Part shown: one piece after another, positions 20,703-33,164 of the stretch | Layout of the letters: every line of letters begins with the position of its first letter | How positions within the stretch are numbered: position 1 is the first letter of the stretch | Assembly (NCBI GenBank): GCA_902806565.1 | Contig: CADCXA010000056.1 | Location: 1,165,565 to 1,229,564, forward strand | Direction of reading: 5' to 3' | Length of the DNA stretch: 64,000 nt | Source of the DNA: Hypoxylon rubiginosum | Taxonomy: Eukaryota; Ascomycota; Sordariomycetes; Xylariales; Hypoxylaceae | The notes under the pieces: generated by a model | Databases searched by the model: none | What the model was told of the DNA's origin: nothing | The model's input: the letters and a program-made list of their open reading frames with translations, nothing else | Program-made: the position numbers and the translations under genes

Positions 20703-23511
20703 TCACGGCCAGGATGTCGGCCCAAAAGTTTCCCCATCCGCGACGAAACTCTTAATAGCCATCCCAGTCTGGTCAAGTGTATCGAATACATCGTAATTTC
20801 CGTACCATTTCGGTAGCCGGGCGGAAGTAAGGTAGAGTGTAAAGAATACTATGATGGTTGCAATTACCAGGCCGCAGTCGAGGGCCGCCGAGGTGATGTA
20901 GTTGTACTGTAACCACCAGCCGTTCCACCTTCTCTTGATGAAGTAATTGAATATTAGGCCTACGGTACCCCAGCACAAGTATGTGTATGATGTAGCCGGC
21001 GGTAGCATACTCGAGCCACCGAAAACGAGCGGCATGTTGATGGAACGGAAGAAGCGGAACATGGAACTAGGGGCGCGGCGAGCCAGGAACCAGGTAATGA
21101 CCGGCGTGACGGCGCCGACCAGCCAGAACCATTGTAGGGAGGAGTATATGGCATCGCCGCTGAAAACTATACCACCTGCTGTCAGCAACGCCTGTCTTTG
21201 GGGGTATGCCACGAATAGGAGAGTAGAAAAGGGGAATGAAGGTAAGGTAGAATTCACTCACTTCGCGCAGGGCCTATAGCACCCCATATGACCGATGCGG
21301 TGAAGAAAACCCTACCATTCGGACATGTGTAGTTGTCGGGTTGGTCATCGGCGCAGATGTCGGGGATGGTGCCCAGCGCCCAGTTCATGACGGCGATCTG
21401 GACAATGGCAGACCATACAGAAGCTACCAGCTGTGACCAGAACATGGCGCGAGGAGGCACCTTCATGTAATGGCCAAGCTTGAGATCTTGGGAGAAATAC
21501 TGCGATTTGAAGTCAGTCAACTACCAAGATTAGGACGCCAGAGGGATGCTCGAGGGCCCTTAGCACGGAGGTGCTGCTCGAACGACGGAGTCTCGCGCAC
21601 ATGTCTTTGTAATATAGCTGGGGATATACTCACAAGTGCCTGTGACATGCAGATGTAAGAATAATTTTTAAACATCATCATGGCTAGGGGATGACCGGGC
21701 AACATGTACCCAATAATGAATTCGGACAGGACGTTCAGTCCGAGCTGGATGTTCGTAATCGCCTGAACTATTCCTATCGGAATCGTCCAGACCAAGGGAA
21801 GCAACATGCAGATCACATACGCCCAGGCAGGAAATCCAGTGGGCCAAGCACAGACGACCGCAAAGGACAAGCCGATCATGACCGCGAAGAGTGCCAAATA
21901 CCACCAATCCTCGGCATCTTTATATTTCCTCATAAGCTTCATGTGGACGTCGTCTTCCTGCCTGCGCGCGAGCTTGAATTGCGAGACGATCTGCTTGCCA
22001 TGGTATAGAGCAACATGGACGATGACGGCAGCGACCGAGGCAAACGATAGTCCGTAAGCAAGGGCGAACTGGGTAGATAAGAACAGAGGAGAATAATTGT
22101 GATACTTTTCCTCGTCGAATATCAATTCCTCGTTCAAAATTTGGGAGACATTATAAACGGCACCGGTATTGTCGAAGGCGCTCGACGACTGGACGACAAA
22201 ATAGTCGGCGTACCAATGGCCGGAGAAGTGTAGGCCCATCGAGACGACTACAAAGAAAATCAGCACGCCGGCTACAGTATTGGCCACGGCGTGGAACGGC
22301 GGGATCAGGGGAGAGAGCGCGTAGCCTGAGACGACGGTCCAGTCGAGAGTTGTCGGTAAGAGACCGTATCCGTGCAAACCGCCAAAGATCTTGTTGATAG
22401 TGACACTTCTTGGAGCAGCCCAACAGATGAAGGTGAAGTAGGATAAGCCCTGGAAGATCCATCCGGGGAACCAGTACCACACAAACGCGCCCCCCATGAC
22501 GTACATAAACCAGCGGTATCGGCTAAGGCTCCAGCCATTTGACTTGGTAGGGTCGGAAGGCGAGTGGTCGTGCAGCGCATAGAACAGCGAGGCATTTACA
22601 AGATCCGAAGGCCATATCATAGCGGCCGGCCACACGAGAAACCGCCTGCCCAAGCCAGCAAGACCATATCCCGTGCAGAGCGTCGTGATGCCGAATAAGA
22701 GCTGGAAGCCCCATCCAAAATGTTGGTTGTCTTTTCCCACTCGTCAGTCGTGAGGTAGAACTCGTCGTTCAAGGGGAGAACTCACAGAAGACTTGCTGGG
22801 CAATTAAGACATCCGTAGCATACAGAAAGCCACCACCATAAGCTGCCTGGTTATGTTTTTCAGCACCGCCCATCTGATCAGACCTGAGTACAGGCTGAAA
22901 CTTACATTGGACATGACGACGATGATAACGTGTTCTTTAAAATTGAACCTGCCGGGCTTGAGATTAAATTTGACACCCAATACGGTGAACTGGCGGTCAG
23001 GAAAGACCATATCCCAGAGTAGCCCAATGGGATACGCTACAAGTTGAATGACGTAGGTGGTGATTGTCACACTGGGGTTTTTCAACGAGAAGAGCATGTT
23101 GATGGCCGAGCCCACTGTGCATAGAAGCAAGCCGATTACCCAGGCACGGATCGTGTTGGCCGGCAGGTCGACATCGTAGTTTCTCACCGCGGCAGAGACC
23201 TTCCCACACGTTTAGATATCTGAGCGGTCTGGGGACTGGCCGAGTGGGAAACCTACCTCTGGGTAAGGGCTATTTTCTTCAATCAAAGTCGTCTCGATCT
23301 GGACACCTTTCTCGACATTGCCAGTGGCAAGGACCGTGTCGACATTACGGAGCTCTTCGATAGGTAAGTTCGGATCGAGCTTGTGCTGCTCCTCAAAATG
23401 CTTGAGCGTATCTAGGGCCTCGACGCCGGTCGTCTCGGCGGCCTCGCGGGAGGAAGTGCTTGCCGGAGAGGTCTCCTCGGCGAAGGCGCGCTTACGAAAA
23501 CTGAATACCAT
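20703..23511 (-). CDS. OPT-family oligopeptide transporter (Isp4/Opt2-like)
   Basis: Polytopic membrane protein that imports small peptides or glutathione-like substrates with protons. Six exons on the minus strand: 23257-23511, 22906-23199, 22786-22846, 21634-22730, 21262-21499 and 20703-21175, together 805 residues, the usual OPT size. After an acidic cytosolic N-terminus the protein has SPYPEVSAAVRNYDVDLPANTIRAW, the family entry motif, then many hydrophobic segments. Typical blocks include GGGFLYATDVLIAQQ, FGWGFQLLFGITTLCTGYGLAG, FPGWIFQGLSYF, CWAAP, SQALYFSQDLKLGHYMK, PPRAMFWSQL, NWALGTIPDICADDQPDNYTCP, VIWGAIGPAR and a C-terminal CWGTVGLIFNYFIKRR...NYITSAALDCGL. All five introns have GT..AG borders and preserve these blocks. 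The family is secure; substrate is unknown. Confidence 0.93.
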
Positions 23512-23772
23512 GACGGCACCCGGGGAGGAGTGGAAGCGATATCAGAAATCAGTATTAAAACCTAACCGCAACACGCAGAGGGACAAGGGACTACGAAGAA
23601 CAGAGACATGTCTTAAGATGGACCGGGGGTAGCACGTATTTAAGACCAGCGTCGATCGACCAAGGAGCCAGAGCAAGAGAGTCACAATGCATATCCAATG
23701 TGGCACTCGTGTGGGACCGATAAGGTATGGGTGTGTGTCTCGCACCTAGGGTTCAGAGCCAGGGGGGGCGAG

Positions 23773-23805
23773 ACCACAAACGAACCACAAACGAACCACA
23801 AACGA
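23773..23805. repeat. 11-bp unit tandemly repeated three times
   Basis: Three perfect copies of accacaaacga, about 260 bp upstream of the OPT transporter start codon (minus strand). They could be a binding-site array or simple slippage; nothing else supports either. Confidence 0.7.
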
Positions 23806-24522
23806 TAGGCACGAAGCGAGTTCGAGCGACAGCAAAGGCGTGTGTAACCAGCACACCAGATCTAGTAATACCTGGCAACTTGCCTAAATTGGGTTACCCC
23901 AACTGGATGGATAACCGCGACGCAACGAGCAGCACCGCAGCTGTTCGGATATAGCCATTATTACCCTGGGTGGGGCATATATCTAGAAGTAGAATTGAGA
24001 AGACAGTTCTCGTAAATAGCTAGCTAGGAAGCGGAGCTGAACTTGGTCACCTTGAGCCCTTCTTCCTCTGGTGTTCATTGAGCGAGTCGAAGGCGTGTCG
24101 AGGAGGCACCGACCTAGTCCTTCGTTCGGTTGCTTTGAACCCTCTAGTACAGTCCATTCGAAGACGAGAAAACATGCCTCGATGGCCGAATCGTAAACTA
24201 TTAGCTCACTCGCTGAGTCAGAACTGGCTAGTGACTGGGGGAGTTGTAAGAAATGGGGGGGACAAGGCGTCAACGCGCGATGCGAAAGAGCACGCTACGT
24301 GCGTGTAATTCTCACCCTACCCAGCGCGATGGAACCGGGGATAAGGAGACGACAGCCCTCCGTAGATTCGCCGTTATGTCGTAGCTCGCGTGGGTACGGA
24401 CTCTCGGGCTATCTGCGCCAAGCTTACCCCAGAAAATGGGTTGGACGGGACGGTGCTTGCTGGTAGACGGCGGGCTGGACGGTACTGGTACTTTGCCCCT
24501 TGCAGGTTGAGCCCTGCCGTCA

Positions 24523-24556
24523 ATCGTACCGTACGGCTGATCGTACCGTACGACTG
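24523..24556. promoter_or_regulatory. Tandem 17-bp repeat containing the palindrome CGTACCGTACG
   Basis: Two head-to-tail copies, atcgtaccgtacggctg and atcgtaccgtacgactg, differing at one base. Each contains CGTAC-C-GTACG, a perfect dyad around a single central base, and a further GTATGGTAC lies just downstream. A dyad repeated exactly is typical of a dimeric regulator site. It lies about 1 kb upstream of the OPT transporter gene, the nearest promoter. Regulatory function is inferred. Confidence 0.4.
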
Positions 24557-25622
24557 TATGGTACAATAGAGAATTACTTATACCATGTACCTTGGGTATG
24601 CAATCAGGCAAGTTGTTAGAATACGATACCGGGGGCATACAGAATCTGCTCGCTTGCTTCGCACCCCGACACGGTCGAGGCCCTTTGCTGTACGACAAGG
24701 CCAATCAGAGTGCTGTCAAGAGAAGATAAGAATACAACAGGTGTGGTACTGGGCTGACAGCCAGAGGCGAGCACAAGATGTGAAACGTACACAGCTCCAA
24801 CGAACTGACTCGCATGGTGGAAATGGAGGACAGATCGCCAGTCGTTGCCGCTGGTTGGCTGGTCCGGATATTCCGTGGCTTGGCAAATTCGGTCCGATCT
24901 AGCTGTCCGTCCCCCCGTTCAGATAAGCTTACTACGGCCCTAAGCTCCTATGTTGATAGATCCGATTTATCTCTCGTTTATTTCCGTGGTACTAGCTAGG
25001 GGTGAAGGTGCATGTATTATCGCTTAGAATCCCTTCGTCTTTCTCGAATCAATGCGCCGTATGACAGAACATACGAAACGATGGGACTAGTAGCAATCGA
25101 GATCATGATATGAGTGATCTGCTGCCACACCATCCAAAGGGGCTTGAAGAATCGAGACTCGGGCGCTGATGCTTGGCTGGACACTAGCCGTTTTAGCCGG
25201 TTAATGAACTGAGCATTCTGTTAATGTTGTCGTTTTAAGAACCGGCAGTCCAAATGCAGGTAGTAACTTGGTAGTCATGATTCTATGTTTAGAGCTCTAT
25301 TCCGAATATGTAGTGTATTTGGTCGGAGCTAAACGGATAGTTATTTGTGCATATGCCTAGGTAGTAATGTATTGCGACTTATACGAAGTACACATATGCA
25401 CATACCTACCTATGTAGGTGAGCAGATGGGGATGGGTGATTTCGGCCGAGACTAGTGTGTCGAAGTCGATATGATGAGTATTCTTTTTGGTTATAATACT
25501 GTTGTTATAGGATGTACGTACGATCGAGATCGAGACGGGCACCCTACATATGAGCCTCAAAGCTTCTCATCGAACCTCTTGTAAATTCAAGGCCAGAATC
25601 TATGAGTGAGTGTCCTGGTGTT

Positions 25623-26211
25623 TTACTGGTCAAGCGTTGACTGTGCCTCGGAGACCTTCTGGCCAGCTGCGCCATCTCTGTTGGCTCTCCAAACGCCGTC
25701 TTCGCCTTCGAATTCCTCTTTCTTCCAGACCTCGACACGTTCTTTACAATCCTCAAGAGCCTGTTCGCCGGCTCTCCACGCCGCTTGTCTATGCGGGGCA
25801 GAGACGGCGATGAGGATACTTTCCTCTCCAATGGGGACTGTGCCGAGGCGATGGACCATGGCTATTGATATAAGGCCATATTTGGCATGGATATCCTCGC
25901 AGATGGAAAGCATTGTTCGCAAAGCTAGGGGGTTATAAGCCGAATACTGGAGCTCCTTGACGGGCTTCCCGCCAAAGTTATCTCTGGTGGTGCCTATGAA
26001 GTTATCACGATCAGGATACGGGCAGGAAAAATGTAAGGATGCGTAGTGTACGGGTAGCGAAAAGTAGGAGGACGAGCTGACCTGCGAACATGACGATTGC
26101 GCCGGCTTGAGGGCTACGGACTCTATTGACCACATCATTGAGGTTAAGGAGGTCATGGGTAAGTCCAACATAGCAACCGGCGTTCTTGATTTCAGTTATC
26201 TCGTTGTTCAT
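25623..26211 (-). CDS. cnxH: Molybdopterin synthase large (catalytic) subunit, MoaE/MOCS2B
   Basis: Converts cyclic pyranopterin monophosphate to molybdopterin together with the small sulfur-carrier subunit, in molybdenum cofactor synthesis (needed for nitrate reductase and others). Minus-strand exons 26082-26211 and 25623-25993 give 166 residues, typical of MoaE. Residues run MNNEITEIKNAGCYVGLTHD, then the junction GAIVMFAG|TTRDNFGGKPV, the family GTTRxxxxGK motif split by the intron. Further along are LQYSAYNPLA, MVHRLGTVPIGEESILIAVSAPHR and VWKKEEF, the conserved Lys pair of the active site. The A. nidulans name is cnxH. The gene is divergently arranged with the splicing factor gene to its right. 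Assignment is secure. Confidence 0.94.
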
Positions 26212-26802
26212 GTTCTATGTTCTGAACATGTAGGCATCAAGAATGAGGGGCTGAGAAGAGGAAGTACGAAGAGCGGCGTGCTATTCTTAATTCTTAATAT
26301 ACCAGGTATGTTGTATGTATGTATATAGAAGAAGCTCCTGAAATGTTCAAGAACGAGGAGAGATATTGCAGCATTTCACGTCAACAGCAAACCAGCTGTC
26401 GTTCTTTCACTTATTCGACAAGGACAAGCTTCTTAGTACATAGGTTAGGTAAGCGTACTATTAGTGCTAATCCGAGGTTTTGCCCCGCAGTCATAGCCTT
26501 CTCTGCCTCTATAGAGCTACAGCTGTACAGGTACAATGGAACAGTGGAATAGTGGACCCTATGACCCTCCGCCGGGCATCTGCTTTTTTGATTCATTCTA
26601 GACTCTAGTAGACAAACTTTAGATCGTCGCGATCGTTCGCGCCGTCTCCTAGACCCGCTTTCATTTTCCACCCGTCAGCTCGTCTGCTCGTCTACTGTTC
26701 ATTGTCCATCGCCTACCGTCAAAACACCTGCTCAATAAGGTCTCGCATTACCAAGCCACGTTGCGACATCAGCTTTGATGAGCGCGTACACGTACCGTCA
26801 CC
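26212..26802. promoter_or_regulatory. Divergent promoter region, cnxH (minus) and RBM5-like gene (plus)
   Basis: 591 bp separating two start codons that point away from each other, so both promoters must lie here. No clear TATA box. A pyrimidine-rich stretch precedes the plus-strand start. It contains no gene. Confidence 0.5.
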
Positions 26803-29350
26803 ATGTATGACGATTATGACCATCGACCTCGCGACGAGCGAGACTACCACAGACGTAGATCACCCAATTCCAGAGACCACCACTATCGTTCGCCGCATGG
26901 TAAAAATGATATAGCCTGGACGATGACTTTAGAGATCAATATTGAGCTTGCGCTGACTTCCTTGCGAGGAAAGAATCCTCTAGATCGCCTAGAAGGACAC
27001 CTCCAAGGGCGCCCAGGGGAGAAGATCCGTACCGTACGAGACGCTCTCCTGCTGGTCCAAGACATCATAACTCACCCTACCGACGAGATACGTCGCCCGA
27101 ACATCGACATGCATACTCGGACCGTTCCATGAAGCCTGGTGCCGCCTCGTACGACCGCGAAAAGGAATATTCGCCTGCCTACGAACGGGGTCGAGGCCGG
27201 CACTACACAGACTACGATGCCCCTCGGGGCCGCTACGACCGAAGCCCGAGACGCGCCAACTCGAGTGCCTCGTCCCCATTCGATTCCGCTGACGACGGCC
27301 ATTACCACGATGCCGGTCACCGATCTAGGCCTGGCCGACCTTACCACACTCTGAAGCTGGATGATATACCAGACAGGATGAGCATGCAAGAGGTAATTGC
27401 TACATCACATCGTTAGGATTTTCGTAGTCTTACCCTCTTTTTTGTTTGTCAGATCGATTCTCTCATGCGGGATGCGGGAGCTACTGGTCTTGTTGAGGTC
27501 CGCATCAAATCAGATGACAGAAGTGGTGAGTTATAGTCATAATAGGAAGCAAGGAACTACTACTAAGTACTGCATAGGAACTCGTCGATCCTACGCGTTT
27601 GCCGAGTTCAAGTCCGAAAGTGATGCCACCGACTTCCTTGAGAGGCACTACCCTGCCCTCATTGTCCCCAATAGTCGTGGCGTTTCCGTTAGCATGCCCA
27701 TAGATTACAGTCGAGAGCGTCGACATATAGCAAATCCCGATGATTGGAAATGCACCATGGTGAGCCCTCAGTCTCAGCTCTATTCCATCCAAACCCATCT
27801 AACCTTTGTTCTTAGTGTCACTTTGAGAACTTTTCTCGCCGGGCAACCTGCAAGCAATGCAAAGCACCGAGATCATGTGAGTCTCGATTTCGAAGGGAGA
27901 ACCGCGATTCTCCATAAACTAATCACGAATATTAGCGGAAAATGCCGCAGACATGAAGCTCGACGGCAAAAGTGACGAATGCCCGCAGCAAACGCCATCC
28001 CAGTTTATTGTCATCCGCGATTTGGCTTCATCGGTGACTGAATCTGTTCTAGCCACCGAGGTCAAAAAGCTTTACATGGCTAAGGAGGACGAGCCTAGGC
28101 AATCTTCCAGCACAAATAACAAACTCAAGAGCACAGCTCCCATCGGTAACACCAGCGGGTTGGGTGCCAAACCCGGTTCCTTGGTACGCGTCTTTATGAT
28201 TCGGAATAAGTACTCGGACATCAGTTGCAACTATGGCTTTGCTGAATTCTCAGCCTTGGACGATGCTCGGGCTGCCATGTCAAAGTATGCCGCCTCTCCG
28301 CAGTTTACTGTTGCCTCGAGGCCCGCCACCATAGCATTCATCCATTCCGGAGTGTTCATCCCTTTTCTACATCCACTTCAAGAGGAGGATCGCAAATTCA
28401 CATTTTCGGCGACCCATAACCCGTCTTTAAGACTTGTCTACTGGAACCCGTCGGTCTACGCCAGTGAATATATAATATTCGACGAGAACCTGTACGGGGA
28501 TAACCCGCATAACACAGAACAGCCCAAGAATGACGCGGATCGAGCCACGGGCAAAGATTCCAAGAAGAGAAAGGCGGAGAAGGAACTCCCTGCGCCCAAC
28601 GGCAAGAAGGCCATCGCCATGGCTCCTCAGCTCCAAATGTGGGCGAATAAACATGCCGAGCTACACGGGCCGAAGGATTCGGGTAGCGGCGGAGATCCCA
28701 TCGACAACAGAGCGCCTGTGACCGGATCTAATGCCATAGGCCCGCCGGACACGGGTCCTCCGGCGACAGTATCGGCGCCATCCGTCTCGTATGCCGATCT
28801 TGATCGGATGTGCTGCCTTCTCTGCAGACGGAAGTTCAAGAATGAGCCTTCGCTTCGCCGGCATGAGCAGATGAGCGACATGCACAAAGTCAATCTTGAT
28901 AATGAAGCCCTTGTTGTCAAGGCGACTAAGGATCTGAAAACCCTTGGCAAGGAGCCTGTATCTAACTACCGAGATCGAGCCAAAGAGCGCCGGATGGCGC
29001 ACAACCAGCCTAGCAAACCGAAGCCTCATCTTCCCAGAAAGCACCCTCAGACGACTAAGGACTCTGGCCCAGCCGCGGAGCCACCGCCGACGAAATCCAT
29101 GGTATCTAAGGGCGCAGGCTTGTTGGCCAAGATGGGGTGGAGTACGGGCGAGGGCCTTGGAGCCGAAGGGGGTGGACGAACTAACATTATCGAGACAATG
29201 GCTTATACGCCTGGAGTTGGTCTCGGAGCGGAGGGTGGTAAGATCGGAGATGCGGCGGAGGAGGCGGCTCGAGCTACTAAGAACGATTATGCGGACTTCG
29301 TCACCAAGGCAAAGGATAAGGCAAGAGAGCGGTATGAGAAAATGAGCTAA
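26803..29350 (+). CDS. RBM5: RBM5/RBM10-like pre-mRNA splicing factor (RRM, RanBP2 finger, RRM, C2H2, G-patch)
   Basis: Nuclear RNA-binding protein acting in early spliceosome assembly. Exons 26803-26899, 26974-27392, 27453-27525, 27578-27759, 27816-27876 and 27936-29350 give 748 residues. Order: an Arg/Ser/Asp/Tyr-rich N-terminus (RDERDYHRRRSPNSRDHHY); RRM1 about 158-240 with RNP1-like RRSYAFAEF; a RanBP2-type zinc finger about 250-278 (DDWKCTMCHFENFSRR...CKQCKAPR), assembled across an intron between its two first cysteines; RRM2 from about 300 (FIVIRDLASSVTE...NYGFAEFSALDDA); a Lys-rich linker; a C2H2 finger about 566-592 (CCLLCRRKFKNEPSLRRHE); and a C-terminal G-patch about 669-711 (GAGLLAKMGWSTGEGLGAE). 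This domain order is diagnostic. The first intron (26900-26973, GTAAAA to AAAG) is the least certain junction: it was chosen because it alone restores the SPRRTPPRAPRG frame. Confidence 0.9.
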
Positions 29351-30034
29351 GGAAGCGCTCGATCCGCATGTTGTGAGGGTATGCTCATATAATACGAAGG
29401 AATGTATTTGGGGCGTCCGTGATAGGACAGATTCGGCCTGGCCTTACATGTATACTAGGAGAACGGCTAAGCCGTATGGCCGCCAGCTTCTCAACGCCTC
29501 GCTTCTAATTGCTGAATTGCAAGCAGAAATTAGCTACTCTGACTAGCATCAGTCCCTTAAGCCTCTAGAGTGACTAGTTAGGTATAGATAAACCCCCCTT
29601 TGCCTTTAATCGACTATTTCCACTTGCCCCGTAAACATTGACAGAACTAGGTTCGTTGCGATATGCAACCTTCAAAGGCGGCTGACCGACATATCAGATA
29701 TCATAAGGCGACCATATTTTTGAGCTTAGGCTTAAAGTATTTGTATATACATGTATATATATACTTGGTATTAGCGTATGTATCTAAGTCTTTTACGGTA
29801 ACGCTGTCTCTATACGATCTACCTGCTTTCCAGGATTCCGTATGGTTCCTTGCTGAGCCCTTGACATAACACCCAAGAGTGCGCCCGTCGGTATTTCATC
29901 CCGTGTGCCTAGCTAACTCAGCCATGTCCCGTCGCCCTAGGGTATTTAAATGCTAATTTATACTGCATAAGATTCGTCCCAAGTGGATATACAAGAATTA
30001 TAAGTAAATCAAGATCTTAAGGGCGGACCGTTGT
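29351..30034. other. Intergenic, convergent 3' ends
   Basis: 684 bp between the splicing factor and the aspartic protease, which converge. The sequence is AT-rich with ATATA tracts (about 29,745-29,762). Nothing supported as a gene. Confidence 0.55.
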
Positions 30035-31731
30035 CTATAATACAACGAGCCCGACACCCATCAGTCCACAGAGACCCGCGATAGCAGCCACGGCTAGAGC
30101 TTCCCACTTAGGCGCAGGTATAGCCCTGGCACCAGCACTCTCACCACCCGACGTACTTGTAGAGGTGACAGTCACAGTAGATTGCCCATCGCCGGATGTA
30201 CCTGTGCCGGTGCCGGTGCCGGTGCCGGGCAGTCCGGTAGCCGTCTGGGTTACAGAAACTTGAGAAGCAACACCGGTAGCGTCGGGGATACCTGAATCCT
30301 CGGTGATTTCCACAACGTTGCTCTCGGTGCTGTTTAAATTGGCTTGTGCGAGTCCGATCTGTTTATTGGTCAGGTCGTAGACGACGTATGCCGAACGTAG
30401 GAACGTGTCGCCTAGTAGGTAGTAATCCGAGCTCGGCTGTAGACCAAAGCTACACACATTATCGAAAGGCAAGGATGGAACATCCAAGCCTAACTCTATG
30501 TATCCATTGACGTTATTTAGTACCATCTCATCAACGGGAACGCGGACGATGGGACCATCGCTACCACCGAACTGGAAGTCGAACGTAAGATCCTTGTTGT
30601 CGTCCAGGTAGTCACAACTAATGTAGACAAGCCCGGTCCCAGAAGTATCGTCAACTGCATCAAAGGCGTCGTAGATACGGTTCGCCGTGGAAGAGGGAAG
30701 GTAGGTTAAGGTAGTACCCGAGTCGAGAATGACGGCAACGGCGGTTCGAGTGTAGTTGGTAACGGTTCCATTGTCGGCGGTCGTAGTCAGGGAGGAGAGA
30801 GCGACAGTAAAGGACGAATAGTTTCCGTAGCGATCCGGTTGGATCGAGACCGTCTTTAGCTCGCCGATGAACTTCTTAGTGTCTAGCCCGCCGAACAAGA
30901 TTGTGCCTGTCTCGGCATACAAGTCATCCTACATTCACGAGAAGAAGGGGGTTAGCTTAATAATGGCATTCCTTCGGGGTTCGTGTGACACGACATCGGC
31001 GGGCGGCCGCAGACTACCAAACCGCAGGCCGGAATAGAGGAAGAAAGGGGGAGAAGGGGGGCGGAAGGGGGGCGGAAGGGGGGCGGAAGGGGGCGGAGGG
31101 GGGAGCCACTGCATACCAAATATAAACTGTAAGCCTGGGCGGCGATCAAGTCCTGCTCTTGGAACAAATCCATAATATTGGGATAAGGAGTGCTCGCGGC
31201 GACATTGGCGGCAAAGCCTATGCCGAGCAGACCAGAGTTAATAGTGGAATTCTCGGCGAGGCCCATCTGCAGGGCGTCGATATCGGCGCCCCCAATGCTC
31301 AAGGTATCCTTGATGTAGTCGCCTTGGGCGCCCGAACCGTCGACATATTGAATGCTGAATGAGTCTTGGGAAACGACTGAATAAGTCGAGCTCTTGGACG
31401 GGTCATAGGTCGACAAGCAGTAGCCGTAGTAGGCCTGCATGGATCTAGACTGGCAGAGATCCGCATCGCTATCTAATATCCAGACATCGCTGCTCCCGGT
31501 ATCGACTATCAGGTCAACAGTCTGCGCAGGCGTTCCCACCGTTACTTGCGCATAGTAACCACCACCAGTCAGGTTGTTGTTCAGCTCTTGCGAATAGGTA
31601 CCGGCGCGCTTATGCAGCGCAGGCAGTCTCGGCGTCGGTTTGCTGAAGGTCACGGGAATAACTCTTTGAGCGTTCGCGGTCGTAGCGGCGGCAGCGACGG
31701 ACGCGACAACAAGAGCGGAGGGGATCCTCAT
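30035..31731 (-). CDS. Secreted, GPI-anchored aspartic protease (pepsin family A1, yapsin/OpsB-like)
   Basis: Extracellular, cell-surface endopeptidase. Minus-strand exons 31117-31731 and 30035-30928 give 502 residues. Signal peptide about 1-21 (MRIPSALVVASVAAAATTANA), a short propeptide ending in the dibasic KR at 41-42, then the mature enzyme beginning AGTYSQEL. Catalytic motifs: VDTGSSDVW (Asp77) and LDSGTTLTY (Asp274), plus YVDGSGAQGDY of the flap, GLLGIGF and YYLLGDTFLRSAYVVYD. After the catalytic domain comes a Ser/Thr/Gly-rich stalk with a GTGTGTGTGT run and a C-terminal hydrophobic segment (WEALAVAAIAGLCGLMGVGLVVL) preceded by small residues (SGGESAGA). That is a GPI signal. The single intron (30929-31116) is unusual in carrying a G/C-rich tandem repeat. 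Family and anchoring are secure; substrate is not known. Confidence 0.93.
31051..31106. repeat. G-rich 11-bp tandem repeat inside the protease intron
   Basis: Plus strand shows repeated GGGGGGCGGAA units (three near-perfect copies with shortened flanking ones). In the pre-mRNA (minus strand) this is a C/T-rich tract lying between donor and acceptor. The runs of four to six G could form a quadruplex on the plus strand. Confidence 0.8.
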
Positions 31732-33164
31732 GGCGAGGACAAGAATACTTTTTCTTCTTCTTCTTCTTCTTCTTCTTCTTCACAGCGAAAGGAACGTACA
31801 AATTGGGACACGCGCGAAATGAGAAACAGGCAAGAATTAGAAGTGGCACAGCCTGGAAAGAAAGGAAATTACTTCACAAACAGCACTCGCCCCCAGTCCT
31901 TGGTACGGGCGTTGCCTAAACAGCTAAGGCCGGCCTAGAAACCAGCGGCCAAGAAGCAAGTGGATCAAGGGGTTAGGGGATCGAGCTGTCGAGGAGGGGA
32001 TCCAGGCAGACGGAATTGGCAGGTTTAATAGATGAAATTCATGGACAGGGACCACCCGGAGATGGTAGACAAGATGGAATAAACCCCCCTAATGACATGA
32101 GGGAAAGACGGGGGTGTTTATGGACGGCGGTATTGTGTGTGTGTATGTGTATGCGTACGTAGGTGTACATACATCCAATGGATGGGATAGCTGGGTATGA
32201 GGTATGTACATGTTGGTTGGACACCTACCTGGGATATAGGTAGATTTTTTTCGGATAGGTAGACGAAAAGGGCCAACTTTCCCATCAGAAAGCCATCACA
32301 GAGCGAGACCCTTTTTCCTTACCTGTAAGCCTGTTCCTACTTGTTACCGCTGCACAGACTCGTTTCCCTCACCGAGACCAAGAAATAAAAGGAGTATCGA
32401 GAGATATGGATATGGAAATTTGTTCTTCAGCTGCCAAGCAAATACCAAGCAAATACACGTCGTATCTCGCCTGCTCGCTTGGACCTTGGTTAAACGTCTC
32501 CCTAGTGTGAGAATGTGAGAATGAGAAAAGACAAACGAGCTGACGAGCAGAAAAGGAGCGGCGCGTCAAGGATCCGTCTAATTGGCCCCATCTACTATAA
32601 GATAGGTACGTATATACCGTTCTGTAACCAGGATATGCAACTACGCAGCTATACAGCTACGTAATATTGTGTACAGCTCATTAAATGCATCCATCAGCTG
32701 GGTTATATGAACGTAAACAGATGTAGGCTAACCCCCAAAAGATTACGCGGCTTGGCATTCATCATCCAATCGCATATTCCATTGAAAGCTCGCTTTCGTC
32801 ATCTCCTCCTCATTCCCTCACCCACCTTGCCTATCACCATGATTTAACAAGATCTCTCTATATAACCTCATCATCACACATGTCACTGGCGTCGTCATCA
32901 TCCCACCATCCACCCTTATCTCAGGATCTGCCCCGTCCTAATCTAACCTCTTGGTTTGAATATCAAATGTCACATTTGAACAGGGGTAGAAGACACAAAC
33001 ATTAGTATGTAGTAACTCATTTATTTGACGTGGAAAATACAGCGCAAATAACCAAGCCCGACAGGCAAATCACCGGAATATAGATATAATAATATACTTG
33101 GTCAAGTTGCTGCAGGCCAAAATGCCACAGGGCGAGAGAGGAGAAAAGCATTCCCACCTATCAC
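31732..33164. other. Intergenic, 1.4 kb between protease promoter and PKS 3' end
   Basis: Holds the protease leader and promoter (left) and the PKS 3' UTR (right); both genes are on the minus strand. Besides the TTC tract there is a GT-rich run at about 32,134-32,152 and TAGGTA motifs at 32,225-32,262. No gene is supported. Confidence 0.55.
31750..31781. repeat. (TTC)n microsatellite in the protease 5' leader
   Basis: About ten TTC units on the plus strand (GAA on the coding strand), some 20 bp upstream of the protease start codon, so they probably lie in the 5' UTR. A purine-only leader tract is the main feature there. Confidence 0.85.

Larger units (their letters stand above)
23512..25622. 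other. Intergenic, 2.1 kb between OPT transporter promoter and cnxH 3' end
   Basis: No supported gene; open frames are short and unrelated to known families. The left part should contain the OPT promoter. Two small repeat structures are listed separately (23,773 and 24,523). TAGGTA motifs recur at 25,352 and about 25,385-25,400. Confidence 0.55.
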
